A stretch of 64,000 nucleotides of DNA from an uncultured Streptococcus sp. (GCA_934229725.1 CAKQDX010000012.1:3675-67674); one strand, 5' to 3'; shown: positions 14,804 to 23,745, counted from the stretch's first letter. The notes: generated from the letters alone by a model not told the origin. Made by a program: numbers and translations.

Positions 14804-15046
14804 TTAGCTCCACCAGCAGGTTGCTCCATAGGCAACAGCACCACCTGCACCACCTAGAACACCACCAGCTAGATAACCAGGAACTGAGCCTACAACTGGT
14901 AAAACTACATTACCTCCAAACGCTCCTCCGATAGCTCCTTGAACAGTCGCTCCACCTGCGCCTCTCCAACTACAGCCACCTCCTTCAACACTAGCAAGTG
15001 TTTCGAGGTCAAGGGTGTTAAAGTTTTCAATTGTTTGAGTTGCCAT
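14804..15046 (-). CDS. Class II (Blp-type) bacteriocin peptide
   Basis: An 80-residue precursor starting at MATQTIENF (15046) behind AAGGAGGTAGTTGCC. The leader ends VEGG at residue 23. The 57-residue core runs from GCSWRGAGGATVQG to YGATCWWS, with cysteines near both ends and repeated GxxxG spacing. The promoter-proximal region matches that of the other Blp genes as far as the -10 and the bases after it (to about 15112), but the direct-repeat box found before the others is missing; unrelated sequence begins there. It is followed by a tiny membrane peptide and by peptide copy 3. Confidence 0.85.
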   Translation of the reverse strand: MATQTIENFNTLDLETLASVEGGGCSWRGAGGATVQGAIGGAFGGNVVLPVVGSVPGYLAGGVLGGAGGAVAYGATCWWS

Positions 15047-15203
15047 GGCAACTACCTCCTTAAATGTTATTGTGTGATCTCTCAATCACACTTTTAGTAT
15101 AGTACTCGGAGAGTTGTGATGTCAGAGAAACAATATCCATAAATATCATTTCTCAATTGACGCAACTCATCCAATTCCTAGATGATTACTGACAGGAATC
15201 TTC

Positions 15204-15371
15204 CTATTTTTTGAGTTGTTCCCATTTGCTAAAAATCAGACTATAAGTGATTAATGCCAACCCCACCAAATTAATGATATGATGAACAAAATCTAAATTT
15301 CTAAAAAGGTTAGCAATACCAAATCCTAAAAGGAAAATGGCTAGTAGATACATTTTTTTATCTTTAAGCAT
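15204..15371 (-). CDS. Small membrane protein, putative immunity protein
   Basis: A 55-residue frame: two hydrophobic helices (KMYLLAIFLLGFGIANLF and HIINLVGLALITYSLIF) separated by a short polar turn, with a basic C-terminus (KWEQLKK). It begins 15 bases after the stop codon of the bacteriocin gene at 15387, on the same strand, so it is the natural immunity candidate for that peptide. Preceded by TAGGTGAC, a moderate ribosome binding site. No family recognised. Confidence 0.6.
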   Translation of the reverse strand: MLKDKKMYLLAIFLLGFGIANLFRNLDFVHHIINLVGLALITYSLIFSKWEQLKK

Positions 15372-15386
15372 AGAGTCACCTAAATA

Positions 15387-15566
15387 TTAGCAGAATGTGG
15401 CATAACCAACCAAAGCTCCTCCCCAGTAACCTACTGGGCCTCCTGCTGATCCTACTAGAGCAGATCCGATTGTGCCGGCATAACACTTAACCCATCCGCC
15501 ACCTTCAACGTTTGCAAGTGCCTCGAGATCGAGTGTTTCAAAATTGTTCATTGTTTGTGTTGTCAT
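15387..15566 (-). CDS. Bacteriocin peptide under a ComR-type promoter
   Basis: A 59-residue double-glycine precursor: leader MTTQTMNNFETLDLEAL, ending VEGG at residue 23, and a 36-residue core starting GWVKCYAGTIGSALVG and ending GGALVGYATFC. Two cysteines bracket a glycine-rich helix, which suggests a disulfide-closed hairpin or a two-peptide type component. TAGGAGGTTGTTAGA precedes the ATG. Unlike the other island genes it has no BlpR-type direct repeats; instead a perfect dyad and T-tract lie 75-100 bases upstream, the same arrangement as before the bacteriocin gene at 23930. The leader begins MTTQT in both, not MATQT, so the two form a distinct class. Confidence 0.8.
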   Translation of the reverse strand: MTTQTMNNFETLDLEALANVEGGGWVKCYAGTIGSALVGSAGGPVGYWGGALVGYATFC

Positions 15567-15620
15567 TCTAACAACCTCCTAAAATATTATTTTTAGCTTT
15601 TTCTCTCAAGCTATGGTTTT

Positions 15621-15668
15621 ATTATAAGTTGTAGGCCAACAAAAAAGTAGTGACATAAATGTCACTAC
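15621..15668 (-). promoter_or_regulatory. ComR-box-like promoter of the 15387 bacteriocin gene
   Basis: GTAGTGACAT and ATGTCACTAC form a perfect dyad (15647-15668) with a 2-base spacer. On the minus strand it is followed by TTTTTTG and, 20 bases on, by TATAAT (15621-15626). ComR boxes of the salivarius group have this layout: a GACAT/ATGTC inverted repeat, a T-rich stretch and a -10. The hairpin could also end transcription from the ABC exporter genes upstream (17470-15725). Confidence 0.7.
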
Positions 15669-15724
15669 TCGATTTTGATTTTTAAGAAATCTTTTCGAAT
15701 ATAGAAGCTATGGTCTAGATTAGC

Positions 15725-17470
15725 TTAGGCTCTTTCCATTGCGCCTGCTTGTAGGCTGTACATCTTGTGGTAGGTGCCGCCGAGGGCTAAGAGCTCCTCG
15801 TGGCTACCGTGTTCGATGATGCGGCCCTTGTCTAAAACATAGATGCAGTTGGCATCTTGTATAGTCGATAGGCGGTGGGCAATGGCAATGGTTGTACGTC
15901 CTTGACGCATTTTTGCTAGAGAGTTTTGAACAATAGCCTCTGTCTCCGAATCAATATTAGCGGTAGCTTCATCCAAAATTAAGATTTTAGGCTGGCTAGC
16001 AACGGTCCTAGCAAAGGCTAGAAGCTGACGTTGACCGGTTGAAAAACTTGAACCTCGTTCGGAAACTGGAGCATCATAACCTTCTGGAAGTTTGTCGATA
16101 AAGTGGTTGGCATCCACAAACTCAGCAGCAGCTTTGATCTCTTCATCAGTTAAATCTTGATACATGGCAATATTGGATTTGATTGTACCATGATAGAGAA
16201 AGGGTTCCTGAAGGACAAGACCAATGTTCTTACGCAGCTCTGCCTGACTATAATCGCGAATATCTACACCGTCAAGAAGAACTCGACCTGATTGGAACTC
16301 ATAAAAACGCATGAAAACGTTGATAATAGAGGATTTTCCAGAACCTGTAGAACCGACAAAAGCGATGGTTTCTCCTTTATTGACAGAAAAGGAAATATTA
16401 TCCAAAATCTGGTGCTTACCGTCATAAGAGAAGGAGACATTTTCAAAGCGAATATCCCCCTCGGTAACCTTGGCATCTGTGTCTCGCTGCTCAGGCTCAT
16501 AGGTGCGCTCATCAATCAAGGCAAAGACCCGACCGGCTGAGACCATAGAGGTTTGCAAGGTTGAGAAGTTTTGTGTCACTTCAATCAAGGGATCAAAGAG
16601 GCGGTTAATGTACTGGATAAAGGCATACATGGTCCCCGCTGTGATACCCAGATAGATGCCACGATAGCCAAAATAAGCCATGAGAACAGCATAGCCCATG
16701 AGCTTCAGTAAGCTCATGGCTGGGCGTAGAAAGAGAGAATCCAGTGACATGGAACGGCTGGCGTAAATCAGGTGCTCCTCATTGATGGCATCAAACTCTT
16801 TTTTGAGGCGTTTCTCTTGGTTGAAGGCCTGAATGATGCGAATCCCTTCGATACTCTCTGACAGTTTGGCATTTATATCCGAAAGCAAGGCTCTGGTCTT
16901 TTCAATGATGACTACTGATTTCTTGCGGTAGAGGTTAACCAAAAGGACAATCAAAGGAAGAAAGAGGACAATAAGCCCGGTTAGACGAATGTCCAAGATC
17001 ATCATAGTGTATAGAGTGGTAACAAAGATAAAGATAGCTGAAATAAAACTAGACAGAATTCCTGAGAACATCTCGCTAATAGTCTCTGTATCATTGGTTA
17101 AGCGAGAAACGATAGAGCCCGCTGGAGTCTTGTCAAAGTAAGACATACCCAGTTTCTCCATATTGGCAAAGGCATCTCGGCGAATATCCCTGACAATACT
17201 GTAGGACACACGCGCAAAAAAGAGATTTCCCAAATACTGGATTAGCGTCTGCAAAAGGTAAAATCCATAGTAACCAATCAGAATCAAGCTTGCCGCCTGA
17301 TTCATATCATGAAGATAGTGGTCGATAAAATAAGAGGCCACAAGGGGAATGATACTTTTGATAACCGTTGTGGACAAGAGAAAGGCCAAAGCTAGAAAGG
17401 TCAGGAATTTGTAAGGCTTGAGATAGGTCAAGAGACGCTTAAACACAGACCATTGGTTTTGATTAGGCAT
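15725..17470 (-). CDS. Heterodimeric ABC exporter subunit, canonical ATPase glutamate
   Basis: A 581-residue half-transporter: six membrane helices in residues about 20-310, then a nucleotide-binding domain (Walker A GSTGSGKSS, Walker B ILILDEATANID with catalytic Glu, H-loop AHRLS). Its signature reads SFSTGQRQ instead of LSGGQ. The partner at 17463 has the reverse set (good LSGGQ, but Asp in place of the catalytic Glu), so the pair makes one consensus and one degenerate ATP site. This is diagnostic of LmrCD/BmrCD/PatAB-type multidrug exporters. The genes overlap by 8 bases. No peptidase C39 domain is present, so it is not the double-glycine bacteriocin exporter despite adjoining the bacteriocin island. 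Confidence 0.92.
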   Translation of the reverse strand: MPNQNQWSVFKRLLTYLKPYKFLTFLALAFLLSTTVIKSIIPLVASYFIDHYLHDMNQAASLILIGYYGFYLLQTLIQYLGNLFFARVSYSIVRDIRRDAFANMEKLGMSYFDKTPAGSIVSRLTNDTETISEMFSGILSSFISAIFIFVTTLYTMMILDIRLTGLIVLFLPLIVLLVNLYRKKSVVIIEKTRALLSDINAKLSESIEGIRIIQAFNQEKRLKKEFDAINEEHLIYASRSMSLDSLFLRPAMSLLKLMGYAVLMAYFGYRGIYLGITAGTMYAFIQYINRLFDPLIEVTQNFSTLQTSMVSAGRVFALIDERTYEPEQRDTDAKVTEGDIRFENVSFSYDGKHQILDNISFSVNKGETIAFVGSTGSGKSSIINVFMRFYEFQSGRVLLDGVDIRDYSQAELRKNIGLVLQEPFLYHGTIKSNIAMYQDLTDEEIKAAAEFVDANHFIDKLPEGYDAPVSERGSSFSTGQRQLLAFARTVASQPKILILDEATANIDSETEAIVQNSLAKMRQGRTTIAIAHRLSTIQDANCIYVLDKGRIIEHGSHEELLALGGTYHKMYSLQAGAMERA

Positions 17471-19220
17471 GAGCTTCTCCTCCTTCCATTTCTAACTGTT
17501 GAGACTCATAGGTCTTGGCATACCAACCACCCTGAGCTAGCAAGTCCTCATGACGGCCACGTTCAATGATGCGACCATCCTGCATGACTAAGATGAGGTC
17601 AGCGTGCACCACCGCACTCAGACGATGAGCGGTAATGATAGTCGTCTTGTCCTTACGGGTATGTTTAAGATTGTCAATAATAGCATATTCTGTCTTGGCG
17701 TCCACTGCCGATAGGGAGTCGTCCAAAATCAAAATATCTGGATCCAAAATCATGGCCCGACTCATGGCCAGACGTTGTTTTTGACCACCTGATAGGCTGA
17801 CACCCTTTTCACCAATGACTGTCTCAAATCCTTCAGGCATATCCTTGATATCATCGTAAACTTGAGCTAACTTAGTTGCTTCTTCCACCTTGTCAATGGA
17901 GAGGTCGGGATTACCAAAGCGGACATTGTCTATAATAGAACTAGCAAAAAGAAACTGGTCTTGAGGAACATAACCCATCAAGCTACGCAAGTCTGATAGG
18001 CGATAGTCTCGGATGTCATGACCATTCAAATAGATGGCTCCTTGATTGACATCGTGCTCTCGCAAGAGCAACTTGACAAGGGCTGTCTTCCCTGAGCCAG
18101 TCTGTCCAACCAAACCAAGGGTTTGTCCCTTGTCCAAGGTAAAATGAATATCGCGCAAAGTATCCTCATCCTCAAAAGCAAAGCGGTCAATCGCATATTC
18201 TAAACGACCATTTTCAATACTTGGAAGAGGATGCGCAGGATCTTGAACATCTGATTCCTGCTCTAAAAGAGTCTCTATACGTTGGTAGGACACATTTCCC
18301 CTTTGTGTGATATTAAAGAGGAAGCCAATGGCCATCAAAGGCCAAACCAGCATGTCCAAATAAGTAATAAAGGTGACCAAATTTCCGACTGTTATCTGAC
18401 CAGCCTGAATCATAAATGCTCCGACAAGAAGGGTTAAAACATAAGATGAGCCAACAAAGAGCAGGACCAAGGGATCAAACAGACTGTCATACTTCATGGT
18501 ATGCATATTCTTTTTGAAGGTCATCTTATTGGTCTCTTGGAAAGATTGGAGCTCTGCTTCCTGATAGCCAAAAGACTTGGTTACCTTGATACCCGACACC
18601 GACTCTTGAACCTTATTATTAAGTTCTGAAAAGGCTGCCTGAGATTCGCCAAAAGCTTTATGAGTCTTTCGTCCCAAACGACTAGTCGCAAAAGCCATGA
18701 AGGGTAGGGGTAAGACAGCCACCAGTGTCATCTGCCAGGAAATGCTGAAGAACATGGTGATTAGGGTTACCAAGGCTGTGATAGACGCATCCACGGCTGA
18801 CATAACACCCCCACCAGCCAAGCGGGTTAAAGAGTTGATATCATTGGTTGCATGGGCCATGAGATCTCCAGTTCGGTACTTCTGGTAAAAAGAAGGCGAC
18901 ATTTTGGTAAAATGCTCAAAAAGGCGTGAACGCATAATCTGACCCAGGCGATAAGAAGTCGCCAAGATGTACATGCGCCAAACATAACGCAAATAGTACA
19001 TCCCCAAAGCTGCCAAAAGCAAATAAACGAGATTCAAAAGCAGAATCTGATTGGTCAATTTTCCCGATGTGATAGCATCAATGACCCGCCCCATAACCAT
19101 AGGAGGAATCAGATTGAGAACCGAAACCAGACTCAGTGCCAAAATTCCGACAATATAACGGCGTTTTTCTAACTTGAAAAACCACCAAAGTTTTGCAATG
19201 ATTGATTCTTTAAAAGACAA
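17463..19220 (-). CDS. Heterodimeric ABC exporter subunit, degenerate ATP site
   Basis: A 585-residue half-transporter, with six membrane helices then an ATPase domain with Walker A GQTGSGKTA, signature SLSGGQKQR and Walker B ILILDDSLSAVD, where Asp replaces the catalytic Glu. It pairs with the downstream subunit to form an LmrC/YheI-like heterodimer that likely exports hydrophobic drugs. The frame opens at an ATG at 19244, but AGGAGG lies inside it and is correctly placed for the TTG at 19220 (SFKESIIAK), so I choose the TTG start. Drug specificity cannot be read from sequence. Confidence 0.9.
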   Translation of the reverse strand: MSFKESIIAKLWWFFKLEKRRYIVGILALSLVSVLNLIPPMVMGRVIDAITSGKLTNQILLLNLVYLLLAALGMYYLRYVWRMYILATSYRLGQIMRSRLFEHFTKMSPSFYQKYRTGDLMAHATNDINSLTRLAGGGVMSAVDASITALVTLITMFFSISWQMTLVAVLPLPFMAFATSRLGRKTHKAFGESQAAFSELNNKVQESVSGIKVTKSFGYQEAELQSFQETNKMTFKKNMHTMKYDSLFDPLVLLFVGSSYVLTLLVGAFMIQAGQITVGNLVTFITYLDMLVWPLMAIGFLFNITQRGNVSYQRIETLLEQESDVQDPAHPLPSIENGRLEYAIDRFAFEDEDTLRDIHFTLDKGQTLGLVGQTGSGKTALVKLLLREHDVNQGAIYLNGHDIRDYRLSDLRSLMGYVPQDQFLFASSIIDNVRFGNPDLSIDKVEEATKLAQVYDDIKDMPEGFETVIGEKGVSLSGGQKQRLAMSRAMILDPDILILDDSLSAVDAKTEYAIIDNLKHTRKDKTTIITAHRLSAVVHADLILVMQDGRIIERGRHEDLLAQGGWYAKTYESQQLEMEGGEAHA

Positions 19221-19269
19221 GTTACTCCTCCTATCCTTACACATGGGCGATTATAAGTCTAACGACAGC

Positions 19270-19716
19270 TTACTTCCAATAGCGGTAGATTGTCCCATCT
19301 TCTAGCTCAAAATAGCCAATATAAGTCAGTTTCCCAAAGTCAGTAGATTCTGGTAATTGATAGGCAAAGGAGTCAAAATTATAGACCTTGTGCCCACCAT
19401 CCATAGAGTATCTCTCCTTGTCATGAATGACTGACGCATCCTTCTTAGGACTCCAAATGCGTCTAATGTCATCAGATGTCTTATACTCTCTGACGAAATT
19501 GTACAATTCGAAGTTGGTTGCCTCACTGAGATAGCGACCATCGGTGTTATAATTAGCAACCTGACGTTCTCTCTTTATCTCAGGAAAATTCCAAACCTGC
19601 CCTATTTCTCGCATAATATCGGCATCACGTCCGCTTTGATAAGCATCTGCTTTAACCGTTGGCATCGTTGCTCCTAGTGTCAATACGGTGACTACTGTCA
19701 TCATTAAGTGTTTCAT
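19270..19716 (-). CDS. Secreted protein of unknown function
   Basis: A 148-residue protein with a clear cleavable signal peptide (MKHLMMTVVTVLTLGATMP, cleavage probably after VKA near residue 23). The mature part is hydrophilic and rich in aromatic residues, ending YIGYFELEDGTIYRYWK. No catalytic motif or wall anchor is visible and no family is recognised. It lies 49 bases upstream of the ABC exporter start on the same strand and could share its transcript. Confidence 0.7.
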   Translation of the reverse strand: MKHLMMTVVTVLTLGATMPTVKADAYQSGRDADIMREIGQVWNFPEIKRERQVANYNTDGRYLSEATNFELYNFVREYKTSDDIRRIWSPKKDASVIHDKERYSMDGGHKVYNFDSFAYQLPESTDFGKLTYIGYFELEDGTIYRYWK

Positions 19717-19789
19717 TGTTTCTCCAAAAGTGTTTATTCATTTTTCCCTCTTTTGAAAGTGTTGTATTTGTATGATAGAAAATAAGCGA

Positions 19790-19818
19790 AACCTGAGACT
19801 CAAAGGGCCTCAGGTTTT
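19790..19818 (-). terminator. Terminator after the VanZ-like gene
   Basis: AAACCTGAG pairs with CTCAGGTTT around a 10-base loop. T-runs flank it on both strands, so it may work in either direction. Confidence 0.55.
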
Positions 19819-20346
19819 TTACTCTTTAAAATGCGTTTGAATCAGTTTGACAAGGAGGCGGTAAGCAGCTAGTGCCAGCAAACCTCCTAAAGTATTGGTC
19901 CATAAATCATCTAGCTCAAAGACACGATTAGCATCAATAAGAAGGTCTAGAATGACTTGTCCAACCTCAATCGTCAAAGACATAACAAATGTCGCTATAA
20001 GTACCTTTTTCCAAGACCTGAATCTTGGACACAAGGCTAAAAGCCCTAAAATCAGCGGACTCAGCAAGAAAATATTGGTCACATTTTGCCCAAGGACAAA
20101 GACAATTTCCTTAAGACTATCCAATTGATTAAAATTTGTCAGACTGTTGAGGGGTGTCAAAAGCACCACTACCCGACCAAAATGTTGAATACCAGGAGTT
20201 TCAACGCCTTCAACTAGCCCGTACTGGGGTGTCCAACATAGGAACACTAAACAAAGGAGATAGGCACAAACTAATATTCGGCTTACCTGTCTTCCTTTTG
20301 GTGTTAGTTCTCCATCCTTATCTACCCAAGTCTTAAGCTGAAACAT
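19819..20346 (-). CDS. VanZ-like membrane protein
   Basis: A 175-residue membrane protein of the VanZ-like family, with segments near 20-40, 85-110, 115-135 and 150-168. The conserved polar motifs are present between helices (NQLDSLKEIVFVLGQNVTNI and SLTIEVGQVILD plus DLWTNTLGG). VanZ relatives can lower teicoplanin binding; the housekeeping function is unclear. The start is taken at MFQLKTW, whose ATG begins one base after the rlmN stop; the longer frame would lie inside rlmN. Co-transcribed and probably translationally coupled with rlmN. Confidence 0.8.
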   Translation of the reverse strand: MFQLKTWVDKDGELTPKGRQVSRILVCAYLLCLVFLCWTPQYGLVEGVETPGIQHFGRVVVLLTPLNSLTNFNQLDSLKEIVFVLGQNVTNIFLLSPLILGLLALCPRFRSWKKVLIATFVMSLTIEVGQVILDLLIDANRVFELDDLWTNTLGGLLALAAYRLLVKLIQTHFKE

Positions 20347-20347
20347 C

Positions 20348-21517
20348 TTACTTACCTTCTGATTTACCAGAAGCTTCTGCCACAGCCTTTTGACGGTCAC
20401 GTTTCATGGTGTTTGAACGCAATTGTCCACAAGCAGCATCGATATCTGTACCGTGCTCTTGACGAACCACGCAGTTAACCCCATTTTTCTTAAGCACATC
20501 GTAGAAGGCAGCCACACGTTCTTTAGTTGAACGGCTATATTGGTCGTGCTCTGATACTGGGTTATATGGAATCAAGTTGATGTATGACAACTTACGGATT
20601 TTCTTAGTCAAATCAGCCAACTCTTGAGCATTTTCAGGGTGGTCATTGACCTCATTAAGCATAATATACTCAAAAGTTACACGACGGTTGGTTGTCTGGA
20701 TGTAATACTCAATCGCTTCAAAGAGTTTTTCAAGTGGGAATGAGCGGTTAATACGCATGATGCTTGAACGAAGGTCATTGTTAGGCGCATGAAGGGATAC
20801 CGCGAGGTTAACTTGAACACCTTCCTTAGCAAATTCCTTGATTTTGGGTGCCAAACCAGATGTTGACACGGTAATGTGACGTGCTCCAATGGCAAGACCA
20901 TTATCGTTGTTAATAGTACGCAAAAAGCGAAGCACATTGTCATAGTTATCAAATGGCTCACCGATACCCATTACAACCACGTGGCTGACACGTTCACCGT
21001 CGCCACGGTCGTCAAAGTATTTTTGCACCAACATGATTTGCGCCACAATCTCACCAGCAGTCAAGTCACGTTGCTTCTTAATCAAACCACTGGCACAGAA
21101 AGTACAACCAATGTTACAGCCAACCTGAGTTGTTACACAGACAGACAAACCGTAGTGTTGACGCATCAAAACGGTCTCAATAAGCATACCATCTGGCAAT
21201 TCAAAAAGATACTTAACTGTACCATCTTTAGATTCTTGGACGATACGTTGTTTCAATGGGTTTACACAGAAATTCTCGTTCAATTTAGCAATGAAGTCCT
21301 TAGAAATGTTGGTCATTTCTTCAAAAGACTGCACACGCTTCTTGTAGAGCCAATCCCAGATTTGAGTGGCACGGAATTTCTTTTCACCGTGTTCCATAGC
21401 CCAATCAATCAACTCCTCACGAGTAAGACCATAGATAGATGGTTTGTAGCCTTCCATATCTTCCAACTTCTGGCGTTTACGACGTTCTGGCTTTGCTTGT
21501 CTTGTTACTTCTGACAT
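20348..21517 (-). CDS. rlmN: 23S rRNA (adenine2503-C2)/tRNA methyltransferase RlmN
   Basis: A 389-residue radical SAM enzyme that methylates C2 of A2503 in 23S rRNA and A37 in some tRNAs, affecting decoding accuracy. The 4Fe-4S cluster motif is CNIGCTFCAS (CxxxCxxC); the methylated cysteine is in the C-terminal region (VRQEHGTDIDAACGQL). The N-terminal helical domain ends with KKFRATQIWDWLYKKRV. Streptococcal orthologues are about 360-390 residues. The chosen ATG has a ribosome-binding-like AAAGG too close to it, so MEGYKPS at codon 21 remains a possible start. Confidence 0.96.
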   Translation of the reverse strand: MSEVTRQAKPERRKRQKLEDMEGYKPSIYGLTREELIDWAMEHGEKKFRATQIWDWLYKKRVQSFEEMTNISKDFIAKLNENFCVNPLKQRIVQESKDGTVKYLFELPDGMLIETVLMRQHYGLSVCVTTQVGCNIGCTFCASGLIKKQRDLTAGEIVAQIMLVQKYFDDRGDGERVSHVVVMGIGEPFDNYDNVLRFLRTINNDNGLAIGARHITVSTSGLAPKIKEFAKEGVQVNLAVSLHAPNNDLRSSIMRINRSFPLEKLFEAIEYYIQTTNRRVTFEYIMLNEVNDHPENAQELADLTKKIRKLSYINLIPYNPVSEHDQYSRSTKERVAAFYDVLKKNGVNCVVRQEHGTDIDAACGQLRSNTMKRDRQKAVAEASGKSEGK

Positions 21518-21520
21518 CCT

Positions 21521-22249
21521 TTAATTTCCTTTTTTTCTGATTGTAAAATGATGACCATCTGACTTGGTCTTGCTTGGTTTCTTCGATACGTTATTGGGGA
21601 TTTTAGACTTTGAGGCCTGCTTCTGACTTTTCTTGAAGTTCGACTTGCGCTCACGGCCGCCATCCTCTGGTCTTGATTTAAACTTAGGACGGCGCTTGAT
21701 TTTCTCAAAGCTTGGCCCCTCTTGATCCCTGTCTCTTCGTTTGGGTTTGTCCGACTTTTGCTTGCTAGAAGCCTTTTGACTCTTATTCTTTTGCGAAGCA
21801 TTACGATCTTTCTCTCTAGCTTCTTGAGAAGAGTTTCGACGACTATTCGAACGACGACGCTTGCGTCGAGGCTCATTTTCCTCTTCAAAGACAATTAGCT
21901 GTGGTTCTTCATTTTTCAAAATGAAATAGGCACAACCAAAGGCACAGTACTCACGCAAATACTCTGACAAACGGCTAATACGCTCCGTCTTTCGAGTATT
22001 TGGGCGTTCGTCCTCGTAAAATCCCTTAAGGCGAAGCTGATCATTTGACCAATCTCCAACAATATAATCATACTTGAGCATGATTTCAGAAAAACGTTGC
22101 CCAAAACGGGTAGCGTCTAAGGCATCCTTATGATTTTCAAGAACCGTAAACTGACAGGCATCTGATTTCAGAAGGTCGGCCACATACACAAAGTCTGGCC
22201 CTGGATATTTATTATAATTAAACATTTCTGGCAAGATTTCTTTACGCAT
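21521..22249 (-). CDS. YutD family protein with a long basic tail
   Basis: A 242-residue protein. Residues 1-125 are the conserved YutD domain (YPGPDFVYVADLL, FGQRFSEIMLKYDYIVGDWS, LREYCAFGCAYFILKN). Residues 130-242 are an extremely Lys/Arg/Ser-rich low-complexity tail (RRKRRRSNSRRNS and similar), which suggests nucleic acid or ribosome association. It is immediately upstream of rlmN (3 bp) and downstream of a yunD-like gene, paralleling the yutD/yunD neighbourhood in Bacillus. Function is unknown. Confidence 0.85.
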   Translation of the reverse strand: MRKEILPEMFNYNKYPGPDFVYVADLLKSDACQFTVLENHKDALDATRFGQRFSEIMLKYDYIVGDWSNDQLRLKGFYEDERPNTRKTERISRLSEYLREYCAFGCAYFILKNEEPQLIVFEEENEPRRKRRRSNSRRNSSQEAREKDRNASQKNKSQKASSKQKSDKPKRRDRDQEGPSFEKIKRRPKFKSRPEDGGRERKSNFKKSQKQASKSKIPNNVSKKPSKTKSDGHHFTIRKKGN

Positions 22250-22303
22250 GTGCCATCCTTTCTGCTCTCTCTTATTTTCTATCTTGATGCTGTGATAATG
22301 CTC

Positions 22304-23659
22304 TTATCCCTTATCCCAATTGGCACCATTTTTTCTCAAATATTTGGCCACAAGCTCCCTTAACAGGTCTGGAAAAAGAAGAGTCGCATCCTTTTCCTTG
22401 ATGGTAGGGAAATAAGCAGCATAGTAGTACTGATCCACAAGGACCAAACTAAACTTCTCATGAGAATCTACAACCCTACCATTATACAATAAATTACCGT
22501 TTTTGTAAGCAAAATTCCCTGTGATTACCTGACCAAATGTTTTTCCACGGAAGCCCATGCCTTTAATGGTTTGATTTCTGAGGAGTTCTGCCTTGGTAAA
22601 AACTTCTTGACAAATTTCTTTGAGCTCTTGGCCGGTCACTACCAGACGGGCCATTCGCATTTGATGGGGCAGGGCTTCTTGCAGGTCTGCCATGGTCACT
22701 TGAGGACCTAGTGTTTTCATGATGAGTCCAGTATTTAAAATCGTTAACTGACTGTCCGTCTCTTGACAAACGGCTTCTAGCACCACCTGACAAGTCTCCT
22801 CAAAACTCAATTTTCGACCTAAATCAACCACCTTTTCCTGTGCTAATCGACGATAGCCTTCCTCACGCATGGCCTGAATAAAGACTTGATCTTCCTTGGC
22901 CAAATCTAAAAGATAGGTCTTGGTAGGAATAGCTACAATCTGACACTCCCTTAATTTCCCATCTTCCACAGTAAGGTCAATACAGCCGATATAATAACCA
23001 TACCTATCTGCAGCCGCCAAATAAGTCTCATTAATCAACTTGCCCTCTTCAAACAGGTGGTGGGTATGGCTCCCGATAATAAGATTCACCTGAGGGTAAG
23101 TCTCTGCAATCTGCTCATCATAGCGGATGCCTAGATGACTAAGCAACACAACTATGTCTGCATCCTGAACCTCAGGACGAGCCAAATCCTCCTCCAACTG
23201 CGTGAGTGGATTCAAAACCTCCCAACCATTTGGAGCATAGGTGACATAATATGGAAACGTGTAAGCTAGAAAAGCAATCCTCGTCTCCGTTTTAGTTTGA
23301 TAAATCAAATAAGGCTTAGCCCAGTCAGGTTGTCGGCCCTTGTCCTTAAGATTCCCTATGATAGGTTGAAAATTAGCCTGTTCATAAAGACAGTCTAGCT
23401 CAGCCTTAGCCAGTCCAATCCCCTCATTATTTCCGATAGTCGCATAATCTATCCCCAATTCATTCATCAGGGCGACATTAAAGCGCCCAGCTGTCGCATC
23501 AGATAAGGGGTGGGACTTATCCACATTGTCCCCAAGATCTACCTTAATCAGCTCTCTATCCGTCTGACTCAAATCATCCACAGCTCGCTTGAGTTGTGGA
23601 TACTGTTCGAAATGAGAATGTAAATCATTAATATGGAGAATTCGAATCGTGTCTTTCAT
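22304..23659 (-). CDS. YunD-like 5'-nucleotidase/metallophosphoesterase
   Basis: A 451-residue cytoplasmic protein of the UshA-like metallophosphoesterase family: N-terminal metal-binding motifs RILHINDLHSHF, KVDLGDNVD, TIGNNEG, LLSHLG and IIGSHTHH, then a C-terminal 5'-nucleotidase domain from about residue 290. The GNNEG variant of GNHE is normal for the YunD branch. No signal peptide, wall anchor or LPxTG is present, in contrast to surface nucleotidases of pathogens. The start at MKDTIRIL (23659) places the first motif near the N-terminus; an upstream MNVKFF extension is less likely. Confidence 0.87.
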   Translation of the reverse strand: MKDTIRILHINDLHSHFEQYPQLKRAVDDLSQTDRELIKVDLGDNVDKSHPLSDATAGRFNVALMNELGIDYATIGNNEGIGLAKAELDCLYEQANFQPIIGNLKDKGRQPDWAKPYLIYQTKTETRIAFLAYTFPYYVTYAPNGWEVLNPLTQLEEDLARPEVQDADIVVLLSHLGIRYDEQIAETYPQVNLIIGSHTHHLFEEGKLINETYLAAADRYGYYIGCIDLTVEDGKLRECQIVAIPTKTYLLDLAKEDQVFIQAMREEGYRRLAQEKVVDLGRKLSFEETCQVVLEAVCQETDSQLTILNTGLIMKTLGPQVTMADLQEALPHQMRMARLVVTGQELKEICQEVFTKAELLRNQTIKGMGFRGKTFGQVITGNFAYKNGNLLYNGRVVDSHEKFSLVLVDQYYYAAYFPTIKEKDATLLFPDLLRELVAKYLRKNGANWDKG

Positions 23660-23745
23660 GACTTCTATTTTAGCACTTTTACCATAAAAAAACTTGACAT
23701 TCAATCTGCCAAGCCTTTAACTATTTTTCAAACAGGAAGGTATTC

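Noticed and set aside
15725..19220. Taking the ABC pair as the bacteriocin exporter
   Set aside because: Neither subunit has an N-terminal C39 peptidase domain, needed to cut double-glycine leaders; ATP-site asymmetry indicates an LmrCD-like drug exporter.
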